A stretch of 64,000 nt of DNA from Prochlorococcus sp. AG-409-N21 (GCA_003215415.1 QCKK01000005.1:1-64000); one strand, 5' to 3'; counted from the first letter of the stretch, positions 9,670 to 20,341 are shown. The notes: generated from the letters alone by a model not told the origin. Made by a program: numbers and translations.

Positions 9670-10222
9670 TTATTGAACGTAAATTGATATTTATTGGTCC
9701 AGGCAAGAATCCAGGATTTGATTGACCAAAATGACCAAACTTAGAATATAGTAACTGAATCTGAGTAATTGATGAAGAATCAAAGGCAAGTGGTAAAGAA
9801 ACAGGTTTTGCTCTAATTGACGGTTCCAAACTATCAAACAGTATCGAAACTTTGGTCATGCCTAAAGGATTCGTATGAACAGGAGCTATCCAACGAAGTC
9901 CTCCTTGAAAAATCTCAGTTAGTCCAAACCATTTATCTTTACAAGCTAAAGCTATTTTCAAAGTTTTTCCACCTCCATCAACATTTAGTTCCAACCCTTT
10001 GTAAGCAGAGAGATTCAAAGGGGGGCTCAATATTGGAGAGCGGCAGCTTACAAAACCTCCACCCTCTTCAATCAATTTTCCTTCCAAGAAGAGTCCATTT
10101 GAAGTTGCTCGGCAAGAAGCATTACTTTGTCCTCCCATAATAGAATCATTTAGAGAGTACCACCCTTCAAAGTCCTCCTCAGAGGCAAAAATAATATCTG
10201 AAAGGGGAGCTTCTGGTCTCAC
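9656..10222 (-). CDS. CIA30-family (complex I intermediate-associated-like) protein
   Basis: Matches the CIA30/NDUFAF1 domain: W-x-x-x-N-D-x-x-M-G-G-x-S near residues 20-33 (GWYSLNDSIMGGQSNAS), then G..F.G.L...GGGF.S.R (LEGKLIEEGGGFVSCR), then the DGGGKTLK strand. The fold is a galactose-binding-like sandwich. In mitochondria it assembles complex I; in cyanobacteria and plants such proteins are tied to photosystem or thylakoid assembly, and the exact client here is unknown. The start is a GTG. It precedes and overlaps the 146-residue gene. Confidence 0.8.
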   Translation of the reverse strand: MRPEAPLSDIIFASEEDFEGWYSLNDSIMGGQSNASCRATSNGLFLEGKLIEEGGGFVSCRSPILSPPLNLSAYKGLELNVDGGGKTLKIALACKDKWFGLTEIFQGGLRWIAPVHTNPLGMTKVSILFDSLEPSIRAKPVSLPLAFDSSSITQIQLLYSKFGHFGQSNPGFLPGPININLRSISAIS

Positions 10223-10276
10223 GTGGAAATATTCCTATTGATAACTAACTTATTTCATATTTGTATTTAATCAAAA

Positions 10277-11014
10277 TCAAAGTAAAGCTGCAGCTGATTT
10301 ATCGGCAAGAACTAGTACTGAAGATTTTGGCTTTACAAGTCTTGCAGGTGTTCTTTCAGAAGATTCCAAGGGATCGATTAAACGTTGTAATGCAGATTTC
10401 TTGTTCTCACCACTTACAATAAACAAAACCTTGCGAGCAGAGCTAAGTACAGGAGAGGTAAGAGTAATCCTATGTTTACCTTTACCCAGGCCAACGGTGG
10501 CCCACTTATCAACAACATTTACAGCTTGTGTTCCAGGGAATAGTGAAGCAGTATGTCCATCCTCTCCTAAACCAAGAACAATTAAATCAAAAACTGGGGG
10601 TGTTCCTTTGCAAGAATTTTGAACAAGCTCTGAAAAAGCATTAGCACTTAAATCAGGCGTAACATATTCAGTAGTAGGAACTGGATGAAAAATCGCTCTT
10701 GATCCTGGCCCATCCAAAAGCAAAGTATTGCGGATCATTAGAGCATTGCTTTCTTCATCAGTCGGGTCGACCCATCTTTCATCTCCAAGGAATACATCTA
10801 CACGATCCCAAGGTAAATGTTCCTTACTTAATAATTTATAGGTTTCTGATGGAGTCTTTCCACCAGACAAAGCAACCTGAGCTCTATCTCTTTGATCAAG
10901 AGCTAGATCAATCTGACTTGCAATAATTTGGGACGAAAGTATAGCCAGATCATTAGAGTCATTTGCAACTTCTAAGTCATAGGAGTAATTCATAAGATCA
11001 TTCAATCCAACCAT
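10277..11014 (-). CDS. pgl: 6-phosphogluconolactonase
   Basis: Hydrolyses 6-phosphogluconolactone in the oxidative pentose phosphate pathway, the main source of NADPH in the dark. Family motifs: ALSGGKTPSETY near residue 47, LGDERWVDP near residue 76, and LGLGEDGHTASLFPG in the middle. The 245-residue length is typical of the DevB/SOL type. The ATG at 11014 overlaps gnd by 13 bp; an alternative ATG at 10993 leaves an 8 bp gap. It follows gnd on the same strand, so consecutive pathway enzymes are made together. Confidence 0.95.
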   Translation of the reverse strand: MVGLNDLMNYSYDLEVANDSNDLAILSSQIIASQIDLALDQRDRAQVALSGGKTPSETYKLLSKEHLPWDRVDVFLGDERWVDPTDEESNALMIRNTLLLDGPGSRAIFHPVPTTEYVTPDLSANAFSELVQNSCKGTPPVFDLIVLGLGEDGHTASLFPGTQAVNVVDKWATVGLGKGKHRITLTSPVLSSARKVLFIVSGENKKSALQRLIDPLESSERTPARLVKPKSSVLVLADKSAAALL

Positions 11015-12420
11015 TCTGTATGAAAAGAACCTTCTTTATCTATACGCTGATAAGTATGGGAACCAAAGCAATCACGCATTGCTTGAACAAGGTTCTGAGG
11101 CAATCTTGAAGTACGATAACTATGAATATAATCGAGCGTACTAGTAATACAAGGAACTGGTATACCTGCCATCGCTGCCATTGAAGCAGTCTTTGATAAT
11201 CCTGGCAAACGATCATTTATTTGATTTGCAAACCAGGGATCAATTAATAGATTTGGAATATCCGGGTCAGCATTAAAAGCATTCTGAATGCGCTGTAAAA
11301 GTTTGGCCCTAATAATGCAACCTCCCTTCCATATTTGAGCTATAGATGGCATATGAAGTTGGTAGTTATATTCAGAAGAAGCACGTCTTAAAAGTTCCAT
11401 GCCTTGCGAGTAGCTAGCTATACATGCAAGAACAACAGCGTCCATAAGGAATGATGCACAATCTTCGTTTGAATATTGATCAGTTAAAATGATGGGATCG
11501 AACTTAATAAATGACTCTGCATGAAGTCTTTCTGACTTAATTGAACTCATTACCCTCGCATTTAATGCTGCATATATCGTTGGAACTGACGCACCTAATT
11601 CCAAACCACTAACTACAGTCCACAATCCAGTTCCTTTTTGACCAGCTTTATCCATAATCATTTCGACAAGGTCATCTTGAGTATTTGGATCTTTAGTTCG
11701 AAGGCAAACTTCTGTTATTTCTACCAAGTAAGAGGACAATTCCTCAGTATCGTTCCAAGTACCAAAAACATCTGCAATCTCACTCGGAGTCTTTTTGTAT
11801 AAACGCTTTAAAAGGTCATAAGCCTCAGCAAGAATTTGCTCAATTCCATATTCAATTCCATTATGTACGGTCTTCACAAAGTGACCTGATCCGCCCTGAC
11901 CTATATAGGTCACGCAAGGTCCATCCTCTACCTGAGCAGCCATTTTGCTAACTAAAGACTCGATAGCCTCATAGGAAGCCTTTGTACCTCCAGGCATCAT
12001 GCTTGGTCCTTCTAATGCTCCTTTAGCTCCTCCTGAAATCCCCATTCCTATATATCCAAACTTCTTACTTTCAAGTTCCTTCACTCGTCTTTCTGTATCT
12101 CTGAACTCTGAATTGCCACCATCTATCAACAAATCTCCCTCCTCCAACAAAGGAGAGATCTGACTTATCACAGCATCGATGGGGGACCCGGCCTTGATCA
12201 TCATAAATATTCTTCTAGGCCGCTCTAACTTGCTAACAAAATCCTTAAGGTCTATCGCACCCTGAATCTGCTTACCAACTGCACGACCTTTTAAGAATTC
12301 TTCGGTTCTAGAAAAAGTGCGGTTATAAACCACACTTGAAAAACCATTACTCTCAGCATTTAGAACTAAATTTTCGCCCATCACTCCAAGACCAATAAGA
12401 CCGAAATGTGCCTTGGACAT
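11002..12420 (-). CDS. gnd: 6-phosphogluconate dehydrogenase, decarboxylating
   Basis: Converts 6-phosphogluconate to ribulose-5-phosphate with NADP+. The NADP fold is at the N-terminus (GLIGLGVMGENLVLNAES). The substrate-binding signature GMGISGGAKGALEGPSMMPGG lies near residue 130, with the catalytic lysine and asparagine downstream (GHFVKTVHNGIEYG). The 472-residue length is standard. It is cotranscribed with pgl, and glgC lies 150 bp upstream on the same strand. Confidence 0.97.
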   Translation of the reverse strand: MSKAHFGLIGLGVMGENLVLNAESNGFSSVVYNRTFSRTEEFLKGRAVGKQIQGAIDLKDFVSKLERPRRIFMMIKAGSPIDAVISQISPLLEEGDLLIDGGNSEFRDTERRVKELESKKFGYIGMGISGGAKGALEGPSMMPGGTKASYEAIESLVSKMAAQVEDGPCVTYIGQGGSGHFVKTVHNGIEYGIEQILAEAYDLLKRLYKKTPSEIADVFGTWNDTEELSSYLVEITEVCLRTKDPNTQDDLVEMIMDKAGQKGTGLWTVVSGLELGASVPTIYAALNARVMSSIKSERLHAESFIKFDPIILTDQYSNEDCASFLMDAVVLACIASYSQGMELLRRASSEYNYQLHMPSIAQIWKGGCIIRAKLLQRIQNAFNADPDIPNLLIDPWFANQINDRLPGLSKTASMAAMAGIPVPCITSTLDYIHSYRTSRLPQNLVQAMRDCFGSHTYQRIDKEGSFHTEWLD

Positions 12421-12571
12421 TGAGAAGAACTTACTACTGGCGTCAGTGTGACTAAAAGAATGGAAATCGTCTGCAATATAAAGAGCAATGTCAGGGATGA
12501 TGGACCCTTTTAAAAAATATTGGAAATAAAATGACCTATAGGACTAGAAATTGCTATTTATCAAAACCTAC

Positions 12572-13867
12572 TTAGATAATTGTCCCATCAGAAATGGTGG
12601 CGTTTTTTACAACCACAACTATTCCATTACGGATATAAAAACCATCATCTGGCCGATCTGCTTCTTCTACTCGATCCTTATTAATAATAGCGACATTGTT
12701 CCCAATACGTGCATTCTTATCGAGGATTGCCTGTTTAACAGTTGTTCCTTTACCTACTCCTAAAGGAATTCCACCTCCATTTCGTAATGCTAATCGTTCC
12801 TCAGAAGATTCAACAAAATCGGAACCCATAACCAATGAATCTTTTAAAACCACATCACTTTCAACACGACTTCTTACTCCCAGAACACAATGGTGGATGC
12901 TACAAGACTTAAGGATAGAACCTTCACCTATTATAGATTCAGTAATTTGAGCATCAACTAATTTGATAGGCGGAAGATATCTAGGGCGAGTATAAATAGG
13001 GAATTTTTCATCATAAAAACTAAAAGGTGGTTTAGGCTGTTGGGTAAGAGCAAGATTAGATTCATAAAATGCTCCAATTGTTCCAATATCTTCCCAATAA
13101 TCATTGAATACATAGCTCTTCAGAGCATCACCCCTAGCCAAAGCCTCTGGAATAACTTCTTTACCAAAATCTTTATGAGCAGGGTTTTTATTCAACAGAT
13201 CAAAAAGAGTAGCCCGGCTAAAAACATAGATACCCATAGAAGCCAGATATGGCTTATCTTTTGCATCATCCTTTTCTAAGCCAAACCTAGACGTATCAAC
13301 TGCCATAGCCTTTAATGAATCGCCTGAGGGCTTCTCTCTAAATTCTTTTATATTCCCATCATTATCTGTACGCATCAAGCCAAAACCTTCGGCTTGTTTA
13401 GCATCAACAGGTAATGCTGCAACAGTTAAATCTGCGCCGGTTTTTCGATGGTGCTCTACAAATAAACTATAGTCCATTCTATAAAGCTGATCACCGGAAA
13501 GTATTAAATACTCGTCGACATCCCACTCCTGAAATAACCATTGATATTTACGTACAGCGTCAGCAGTACCTTCAAACCAAGATGGGCTTTCAGGCGTCTG
13601 CTGGGCAGCAAGAACTTCAACAAATCCCTGACCAAATGGGGCACCTAAGTTGTAACTTTGAGTTAAATGTCTATTAAGAGATGCACTGTTAAATTGGGTC
13701 AGTACATACATTTTATTTATATTTGAATTTATACAATTACTTATCGGTATATCTATCAACCTATATTTTCCTGCCAAGGGAACGGCAGGTTTTGCACGCA
13801 TCTTTGTTAGTGGGTAGAGCCTTGTGCCCGCGCCACCACCAAGGATTATTGCTAGTACCCTTTTCAT
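12572..13867 (-). CDS. glgC: Glucose-1-phosphate adenylyltransferase (ADP-glucose pyrophosphorylase)
   Basis: Makes ADP-glucose for glycogen, the committed step of carbon storage. The N-terminal nucleotidyltransferase domain has [21 protein letters not shown] right after the start, and [10 protein letters not shown] carries the catalytic Asp. The C-terminal left-handed beta-helix region ([24 protein letters not shown]) is complete. The frame extends 10 codons upstream, but the ATG at 13867 ([12 protein letters not shown]) matches the family start and gives 431 residues. In cyanobacteria the enzyme is activated by 3-phosphoglycerate. It lies between hemA and gnd. Confidence 0.97.
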   Translation of the reverse strand: MKRVLAIILGGGAGTRLYPLTKMRAKPAVPLAGKYRLIDIPISNCINSNINKMYVLTQFNSASLNRHLTQSYNLGAPFGQGFVEVLAAQQTPESPSWFEGTADAVRKYQWLFQEWDVDEYLILSGDQLYRMDYSLFVEHHRKTGADLTVAALPVDAKQAEGFGLMRTDNDGNIKEFREKPSGDSLKAMAVDTSRFGLEKDDAKDKPYLASMGIYVFSRATLFDLLNKNPAHKDFGKEVIPEALARGDALKSYVFNDYWEDIGTIGAFYESNLALTQQPKPPFSFYDEKFPIYTRPRYLPPIKLVDAQITESIIGEGSILKSCSIHHCVLGVRSRVESDVVLKDSLVMGSDFVESSEERLALRNGGGIPLGVGKGTTVKQAILDKNARIGNNVAIINKDRVEEADRPDDGFYIRNGIVVVVKNATISDGTII

Positions 13868-13919
13868 GCCGCCCCCAGAGTTCGGCTTAAGAAACATAAC
13901 CTAACTGAATTTGGAACAT

Positions 13920-13952
13920 CTGAAGTCCTCTTCAGGAAATGAAGTTCATTTC
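13920..13952. repeat. Two adjacent palindromes between hemA and glgC
   Basis: CTGAAG-TCCT-CTTCAG (13920-13935) is followed at once by GAAATGAA-G-TTCATTTC (13936-13952). Both would lie in the leader of glgC or the trailer of hemA on the minus strand. Neither is followed by a clear T run, so they look like folded RNA or a protein site rather than a standard terminator. Confidence 0.5.
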
Positions 13953-13990
13953 TTACTAGGTAAGCGACCTGAAGAAAATAGATTAGGGAG

Positions 13991-15298
13991 TTAGGAATCA
14001 CCTTGGTGTTCTAAATCAAATAAGGTTTCTACGACCTTCAATGAGTTTTGTCGGTCTTGTCTTGTTTGAGGAGCACGCAGTTTTGTAACTGGAGTATGGA
14101 GAATTTTATTGATAATTCCCTTGCTTAAAGCTTCTACAACCTTTCTTTCTCTTGCTGAAAAATCAGGTCCCATTCTGCTCAAAGCTTTTTGAAGCTCCTC
14201 TCCTCTTACTTTCTCAAGTGATGAACGGAGAAGATTAATTGTTGGCACAGCTTCAAGGCTGTCCCACCACTCAAGGAAAAGTCTTCCTTCTTCATTTAAC
14301 AAATTTTCTGCTTCCATTGCGATTTTTTGCCTTGCTTCCTGATTTCTTGAGACAACTTCTTGAAGATCATCAACATCATGAGACTCAACGCCATCAACCT
14401 CACTGACATCTGAAGCAACATTGCGTGGTACTCCTATATCAATAAGTCGAAGTGAACTTGCTCTATTGAGCTTGTTCAGCCTTGAAGCATCAATTATTGG
14501 CTCATTAGTAGAAGTACTTGTAAAAACCAATGAGCAGGAACTCAAACAAGTATCTAAATCATCAAGCAAGCGACAATCAATTTGGAATCCAGGAAAATCA
14601 GAAGCAAGTGATTCAGCCCTCTTCTTGGTGCGATTCAACAAAAAAAGTCCAGCGCAACCTTTCGCTTGTAAGTGCTGAAGAAGCAGTCGAGACATTCTTC
14701 CGGCCCCTACAACAGCAACCTTTTCCGACTCGAGAGTCACCAACTGGTCTTGTCCCATTGACTGACCGAGTTTTAATTGAGCTAATTCGACAGCTGCTGA
14801 ACTTATAGAAACTGCGCCGGTCCCAAGATTAGTTTCACTTCTAATTCTCTTGCCAGTACTAACAGCTTGAGTAAGCAAACGATTAAGAATTGGTCCCATA
14901 GATTGATATTCCTGCCCAAGACGCACCATCTTCTTTACTTGAGAGAGTATTTGACCTTCACCTAAAACCAAGCTATCAAGCCCACCAGCGACTCTCATTA
15001 CATGGGTTACCGCATCACCTTGATGGTTAAAGAAAAGATGTGGTAAAAGTTCCTCTTGAGAAAGGCCAGAATAATCACTAAGAAATTGACTAACAACAGC
15101 TATACCTTTTTCTGAATCACGAACAAGTGTATAAATCTCAAGCCTGTTACAAGTACTTAGAATTGAAACTTCTAGGACTTGTTCATTTTGCTTCAATTTC
15201 AATAGAGAAGGCTCTACATCCTCTTCGGAAATACTGAGCTTCTCACGGATTTCCACAGGAGCCGTGCGATGACTAAGACCGACAACGGCAATGTGCAT
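13991..15298 (-). CDS. hemA: Glutamyl-tRNA reductase
   Basis: Reduces glutamyl-tRNA to glutamate-1-semialdehyde, the first committed step of heme and chlorophyll synthesis. The active-site cysteine lies in LSTCNRLEIY near residue 50. The GLDSLVLGEGQILSQVK signature is near residue 106, then the NADPH fold (VAVVGAGRMSRLLLQHL) and a C-terminal dimerisation helix. The 435-residue length is normal. It heads the minus-strand block that continues into glgC, and glpX ends 31 bp upstream of its start, so transcripts may run from glpX into hemA. Confidence 0.97.
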   Translation of the reverse strand: MHIAVVGLSHRTAPVEIREKLSISEEDVEPSLLKLKQNEQVLEVSILSTCNRLEIYTLVRDSEKGIAVVSQFLSDYSGLSQEELLPHLFFNHQGDAVTHVMRVAGGLDSLVLGEGQILSQVKKMVRLGQEYQSMGPILNRLLTQAVSTGKRIRSETNLGTGAVSISSAAVELAQLKLGQSMGQDQLVTLESEKVAVVGAGRMSRLLLQHLQAKGCAGLFLLNRTKKRAESLASDFPGFQIDCRLLDDLDTCLSSCSLVFTSTSTNEPIIDASRLNKLNRASSLRLIDIGVPRNVASDVSEVDGVESHDVDDLQEVVSRNQEARQKIAMEAENLLNEEGRLFLEWWDSLEAVPTINLLRSSLEKVRGEELQKALSRMGPDFSARERKVVEALSKGIINKILHTPVTKLRAPQTRQDRQNSLKVVETLFDLEHQGDS

Positions 15299-15329
15299 AG
15301 AAAAAATCCTTTAGACCAAATTAAATCGA

Positions 15330-16334
15330 TCAGCTAAGAGCAATGCTCTTAGCTCCATCCTTGATGTGGATCGTATTAGTAAATCTTGCTGTGCTATCAA
15401 GAGTGCTAATCACAAGACTGCTGGTACGTGTGCAATCAGGCTCAAACTTAACTCCATTAAATAAAAGCCCATCTGTGATTCCACTTCCAGCAAAAACTAC
15501 ATTGTCACCAGAAGCTAATTCTTCAGCCTCATAAATCTTGTCTATATCAGTTATTCCCATCTCGTTTAAACGTGAGATGTTTCCTTCCTTTGTGTAATCC
15601 GCCCACTCACTTGTCTGAGCAATTGCAGGGTCGTAAACCAATTGACCTTGAAAATGTCCTCCTAGTGCTCTCATGGCTGCAGCAGATATAACGCCCTCAG
15701 GGGCTGCTCCTATACCCATTAGGCAATGAGTTCCTGTTCCAGCGAAACCACATGCAATGGCAGCCTGAACATCACCATCAGAGATTGGTTGAACCCTGGC
15801 TCCTGTAGAGCGAATCTCCGAAATCAAATCTTTATGACGGGCTCTATCCATGACAACAATAGTCAACTCATTTGGAGAAAGACCAAGACAATCAGAAAGT
15901 ATTTGAATATTTTTAGTAGCGGAATTTCTGATGTCTACCTTTCCTTTTGCAGCAGGGGGTGCCGCAAGCTTTTTCATATAAAAATCGGGAGCATTAAATA
16001 ACCCACCTCTATCTGAAGCAGCTAATACTGCCATAGATCCGCGTTGATTGTTTGCGCAAAGATTTGTCCCTTCGCAAGGATCAACAGCGAAATCCACGCC
16101 TGGTCCATTGCCACTCCCTACTTCTTCTCCTATGTAAAGCATGGGAGCTTCGTCTCGCTCTCCCTCTCCAATTACGATCCGACCTTGCATCTGAATTTTG
16201 CCCATTCGTTTGCGCATTGCTTCGACAGCTGCAGCATCAGCCTCATCTTTTTTACCAAGACCAGTTAAGCGAGCAGAAGCTATTGCTGCTTGCTCTACTA
16301 CTTCAAGGATTTCCTGAATAAGAGTTCGATCCAC
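15330..16334 (-). CDS. glpX: Fructose-1,6-/sedoheptulose-1,7-bisphosphatase, class II
   Basis: Dual bisphosphatase of the cyanobacterial Calvin cycle, acting on both fructose- and sedoheptulose-bisphosphate. The GlpX fold shows [15 protein letters not shown] near the N-terminus, [18 protein letters not shown] (metal ligands), and [11 protein letters not shown] (Asp/Glu metal site). The 334-residue length is typical. The start is a GTG. The enzyme is thiol-regulated in relatives. It is divergent from rpe, another Calvin-cycle gene, with about 210 bp between them for two promoters. Confidence 0.96.
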   Translation of the reverse strand: MDRTLIQEILEVVEQAAIASARLTGLGKKDEADAAAVEAMRKRMGKIQMQGRIVIGEGERDEAPMLYIGEEVGSGNGPGVDFAVDPCEGTNLCANNQRGSMAVLAASDRGGLFNAPDFYMKKLAAPPAAKGKVDIRNSATKNIQILSDCLGLSPNELTIVVMDRARHKDLISEIRSTGARVQPISDGDVQAAIACGFAGTGTHCLMGIGAAPEGVISAAAMRALGGHFQGQLVYDPAIAQTSEWADYTKEGNISRLNEMGITDIDKIYEAEELASGDNVVFAGSGITDGLLFNGVKFEPDCTRTSSLVISTLDSTARFTNTIHIKDGAKSIALS

Positions 16335-16547
16335 TGGAAATTAGGAGATAAGAAAAAGGTGTTCTGAGAGAAGCAAAAAAGAAGGAGTCTTTGGTAAAAG
16401 CAAGTGATGCGAACATCGCAACGAAATTGCTAGACCAAACCCAGCTTTGATACAAGGCTCTATAGCGCGGCTAACTTTATCAGTGTGTGCGTCGCTCAAG
16501 CTCGTATCCGTTAATCAATAGAATCTCAATCGAACGATCTAACTGTG

Positions 16548-17216
16548 ATGAGCAACAAATCCCTCGTGATTGCACCGTCAATCCTTTCTGCAGATTTTTC
16601 AAAACTTGGTGAAGAGGTAAAGGCAGTAGACGAAGCAGGTGCTGACTGGATCCACGTTGATGTCATGGATGGTCGATTTGTGCCAAACATCACAATTGGC
16701 CCATTGATTGTTGAAGCACTCAGACCTGTAACGAAGAAGCCTCTGGATGTTCATCTAATGATTGTTGAACCGGAAAATTATGTAGAAGACTTTGCCAAGG
16801 CAGGAGCTGATCACATCTATGTTCAAGTAGAAGCATGCCCTCACTTACATAGAAACCTTGCTCAAATAAAAGATCTAGGGAAAAAGGCAGGCGCGGTTCT
16901 AAATCCAAGTACTGGTTTAGACACTCTTGAATATTGCTTGGAATTATGTGATTTAGTTTTAATAATGAGTGTGAATCCGGGCTTCGGAGGACAAAGTTTT
17001 ATTGACAATCAGGTCAACAAAATAAAAGACTTACGAAGAATATGTGATGAAAGAGGTCTTGACCCTTGGATTGAAGTTGATGGAGGCATTAAAGGAAATA
17101 ATGCATGGAAAGTTATCGAAGCCGGTGCCAATGCGATCGTAAGTGGTTCAGGAGTTTTTAACCAGCCAAATTATGCTGAAGCAATACAAAGTATTAGAGA
17201 CAGTAAAAGGCCCTAA
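16548..17216 (+). CDS. rpe: Ribulose-phosphate 3-epimerase
   Basis: Interconverts ribulose-5-phosphate and xylulose-5-phosphate in the Calvin and pentose phosphate cycles. It is a TIM barrel with the full set of motifs: [14 protein letters not shown] at the start, [12 protein letters not shown] (metal/catalytic His and Asp), [17 protein letters not shown], and VDGGI followed by SGSGVF. The length is 222 residues from the ATG at 16548; a GTG sits one codon before. It is divergently placed with glpX and converges with ccsB. Confidence 0.97.
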   Translation: MSNKSLVIAPSILSADFSKLGEEVKAVDEAGADWIHVDVMDGRFVPNITIGPLIVEALRPVTKKPLDVHLMIVEPENYVEDFAKAGADHIYVQVEACPHLHRNLAQIKDLGKKAGAVLNPSTGLDTLEYCLELCDLVLIMSVNPGFGGQSFIDNQVNKIKDLRRICDERGLDPWIEVDGGIKGNNAWKVIEAGANAIVSGSGVFNQPNYAEAIQSIRDSKRP

Positions 17217-17250
17217 CAGTGATCAATCTAAAGGGAAGAATGACTTGAGA

Positions 17251-18195
17251 TCACCCATCAAGAAACCAACCATAACTGTGAAGACCAACTCCCAGTAGAT
17301 TAACACCTATATAACATATACATATAACTACAAAACCAGTTATTGCAAAGAATGCTGGCTTTCTCCCTTGCCAGCCACGTACGATTCGTGTGTGTAAATA
17401 TACTGCATAAACCAACCAGCTAATTAATGCCCATGTCTCCTTTGGATCCCAGCTCCACCAACTACCCCAAGCCTCATTCGCCCAAACAGCTCCACTAATC
17501 AGGCCAATAGTAAGCAAGAGGAAGCCAACAGTTATTGTTCTATAACTTAAAGAATCCAATTGTTCAATGCGGCTGATCTGTATAGGTATAAAGTTATATT
17601 TATCTTGCTGATTATTTGACTCCAATGGAACAATAGATTTCCTGAATCCACCACTTCCAATAGAACTACTTCTTAACTGTATAGGCTGCTCACGATCAGT
17701 GAGCAAAACAGCTAGAGACAATAGCGAACCAACCAATAAAGCGGCATAACTACACATAATTACAGAAACATGCATAACCAACCAACTTGAACGGAGAGCA
17801 GGAACTAAAGGGGAAGATTCTTGAAGACGTTCAGGCAATGCAAAGCTGGCAAAAGCAACACAAATCAATGCAACAGGAGTAGAAAACGCATGAATAAGAG
17901 GAGAGGGCCAATTACGATTTACTAAGAGCTGTGTGAGAGTGCACCCCCAAGCAAGAAAACAAAGAGATTCATAAAGATTACTAATAGGGAAATGACTGGA
18001 CTCAAACCACCTCAAGATCAATTGAGATGCAAGCGAAAGGTTGGCTAAAGCAACGAGAATAGTTGCAGGCCTTGAACTTTTTGTACCCCCTACAGTCCAA
18101 AAGGCAAATGGAAGAGAACTCAAAAGTAATAAGAAAGATATAAAGCCAAAAATCAGAACAGGATCTCCGATTGAACTCAATGTCAAAAGATTCAT
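17251..18195 (-). CDS. Cytochrome c biogenesis protein CcsB/CcsA-type (system II)
   Basis: Membrane component of the system II heme-attachment complex for c-type cytochromes (f, c6, c550). Eight or so hydrophobic segments are visible. The heme-handling WWD signature is near the C-terminus ([19 protein letters not shown]), with flanking His (LHTR, HSYG) as expected. The length is 314 residues from the ATG at 18195; a TTG at 18204 is less likely. In cyanobacterial nomenclature this WWD protein is usually called CcsA, so I leave the symbol empty. Convergent with rpe. Confidence 0.9.
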   Translation of the reverse strand: MNLLTLSSIGDPVLIFGFISFLLLLSSLPFAFWTVGGTKSSRPATILVALANLSLASQLILRWFESSHFPISNLYESLCFLAWGCTLTQLLVNRNWPSPLIHAFSTPVALICVAFASFALPERLQESSPLVPALRSSWLVMHVSVIMCSYAALLVGSLLSLAVLLTDREQPIQLRSSSIGSGGFRKSIVPLESNNQQDKYNFIPIQISRIEQLDSLSYRTITVGFLLLTIGLISGAVWANEAWGSWWSWDPKETWALISWLVYAVYLHTRIVRGWQGRKPAFFAITGFVVICICYIGVNLLGVGLHSYGWFLDG

Positions 18196-18247
18196 CACAG
18201 CCAAGATATTAAGTATAAAGAAAAATTGTCTAATCTAATCTTTGATC

Positions 18248-19459
18248 TTAGCGACTGGCTTGACGAAGTAAGAACATCCCACCAGACAACGACAAAAATA
18301 CCGGAAGCCAAGCAGATAGTAAAGGTGTCAATGTACCTTTAACTCCTAATGAACTAAAACTAAAGCTAAGTACATAGTAAAACAATATCAAAACAACGCT
18401 AATTCCAAAGCCTTGACTTCTACTTGTTCGAGTATTTGGCTTGGAACCCAAGCTACTTCCCACTAGAGCAAAAACAACACAGGCTATAGGCAAAGTAAAT
18501 TTTTCTTGAATACGAACCTTCATTCTGCGTGCTTCCTTAATGTTTCCAGATTTGGCATACAAACGCTCAGCCTTGATTGCTTCTGAAACAGTCATGTCAT
18601 TTGCATCTTTTGGCAATTGAGCTATTCGGTTAGGTCCATCACTTAAGGGATATAAATACCTTTCAAATTCAGCAGTTGTGGTTTTACCATCAGAAGAAAG
18701 AGTAAGGAGTTGGCCCTCGAAAAATTCCCACATGGCTTCTCTTTCATTCCAAACCGCACTATTGGCAATCAAAAGTTGCGTATTCTCAAGTCGAGAGAAA
18801 TCAAGAACAGTAACGTCATTCATCTGACTATTGCGAAATTCCTTTGCATAAAATAATTGTGCCAGTCCCTTAGTTTTTTTTGTTTTATCCTTATTAGATA
18901 AGGTTCCGAATCTAGAATAAATAATATTATCTCCCTTCTCAGTTGAGATGGCTCGACCTAATGCACTTTTCAAAGTAACTTCCGCACTTCTATTAGAGAT
19001 AGGAACAAGAAAATCATTAAACATAAAGGTTAGGATTGTCATAAATAAAGCCAATATCAAAGCAGGGGTAATGATTCTTTTGGTTGCAACTCCTAAACTT
19101 CTTAGAGCCTTTAATTCGCTATTAGCAGACAAACGACTGTAGGCTAACAAAGTAGCCATAAGCATTGCCATTGGAAAAGATATAACAAGAAAACCTGGTA
19201 ATTTAAGTATCAAAACTTTTAAAGCTATGTAAAAGGGTAGGCCTGATTCAACTATTTTCCTGACCAAATCAAACATGACCCCTACAGACAAAGAGACAAC
19301 TGTGAAAGCTGCGATTGCAAAGATCAATGGGGGGATTAGCTCGCCTAAAAGCCATCTATCTAAAAGAGGAATTCGACGAATATTTTTAGTAAGTAAAGAG
19401 CATTTTCCTGATATAAGAAAGGAAACATAATGTAGGGAACTGATGAAGAAATTCTTCAT
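18248..19459 (-). CDS. LptF/LptG-type permease (YjgP/YjgQ family)
   Basis: Predicted inner-membrane permease of the lipopolysaccharide export ABC transporter. About six membrane helices are arranged as three at the N-terminus (LLGELIPPLIFAIAAFTVVSLS...) and three at the C-terminus, around a periplasmic beta-jellyroll-like region (about 150-290), as in LptF/G. A single permease gene suggests a homodimer or a distant partner. It overlaps lptB by 4 bp (ATGA), so the ATPase and permease are translationally coupled. 403 residues; ATG at 19459. Confidence 0.9.
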   Translation of the reverse strand: MKNFFISSLHYVSFLISGKCSLLTKNIRRIPLLDRWLLGELIPPLIFAIAAFTVVSLSVGVMFDLVRKIVESGLPFYIALKVLILKLPGFLVISFPMAMLMATLLAYSRLSANSELKALRSLGVATKRIITPALILALFMTILTFMFNDFLVPISNRSAEVTLKSALGRAISTEKGDNIIYSRFGTLSNKDKTKKTKGLAQLFYAKEFRNSQMNDVTVLDFSRLENTQLLIANSAVWNEREAMWEFFEGQLLTLSSDGKTTTAEFERYLYPLSDGPNRIAQLPKDANDMTVSEAIKAERLYAKSGNIKEARRMKVRIQEKFTLPIACVVFALVGSSLGSKPNTRTSRSQGFGISVVLILFYYVLSFSFSSLGVKGTLTPLLSAWLPVFLSLSGGMFLLRQASR

Positions 19460-20184
19460 AATTTGAACCTATCTCCTAAATAATGTCGACGAACCAAAGG
19501 GTTATTAGCTACTTCATCAGATCGGCCAGAGGCAAGAATTTCGCCATCATTTAAGATATACGCACGGTTGGTGATTGCGAGTGTTTCTCTAACATTGTGA
19601 TCAGTAATCAATATTCCCATACCTCTGACACGAAGTTTTTGAATCAATTCCTGAAGATCAGCAACAGCTTTTGGATCAACACCTGCAAAAGGTTCATCAA
19701 GCAATAAATATCTGGGTCCGTTAGCACCTAGTGCTAACGCACGCGCCACTTCACAGCGTCTTCTCTCTCCGCCAGAAAGTTCATAGCCACGTCTTTGAAC
19801 AAAATCTTTCAAATGAAAATCTTCTATTAATTGCTCTTTTCGAAGCCTAGATAAACTTTTAGAAAAATGATTTTGAGAAATCGCTAATTCTAAATTTTGG
19901 TGAACAGTTAATTGCCGAAAGATACTTGGTTCCTGTGGCAGATATCCAATCCCTAAAGATGCCCTTTCACACATAGGCATATTTGAGACAATTTTTCCAT
20001 CTAATAAAACCAAACCATGATCTGGTCGTAAAAGTCCTATAACCAAATTAAAAGTAGTGGTTTTACCAGCACCATTTGGCCCCAACAATCCCACAACTTC
20101 TCCAGGCTCAATGCTTAATGAAACATTTTTCACCAAATGGCGCCCTAAAAGGGTTAGAGCCACTTTTTCAAGCAAGAGGCTCAT
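19456..20184 (-). CDS. lptB: LPS export ABC transporter ATP-binding protein
   Basis: Cytoplasmic ATPase that powers lipopolysaccharide transport. Walker A is GPNGAGKTTT (about residues 36-45), the signature is LSGGERRRCEVARAL, Walker B is YLLLDEPFAGVDP, and the H-loop is LITDHNVRETL. The LptB/YhbG subfamily is indicated by DEPFAGVDP and by the neighbour, a YjgP/YjgQ permease whose start overlaps by 4 bp. The ATG at 20184 is chosen over a GTG six codons upstream. 242 residues. Confidence 0.95.
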   Translation of the reverse strand: MSLLLEKVALTLLGRHLVKNVSLSIEPGEVVGLLGPNGAGKTTTFNLVIGLLRPDHGLVLLDGKIVSNMPMCERASLGIGYLPQEPSIFRQLTVHQNLELAISQNHFSKSLSRLRKEQLIEDFHLKDFVQRRGYELSGGERRRCEVARALALGANGPRYLLLDEPFAGVDPKAVADLQELIQKLRVRGMGILITDHNVRETLAITNRAYILNDGEILASGRSDEVANNPLVRRHYLGDRFKL

Positions 20185-20341
20185 ATTGAACAAAATCCCC
20201 ACATATACTTTTACAATTCAAGTATTACCTGGAATAAAAGTCTCAGCCACCTTTAAAGCAAACTACATCAAAATATTAAAACCTCTGTTTCCTTATTAGG
20301 ACAGAGGACTTAATGCAGAAGCAAGATTTAAAAGGAGCTTC

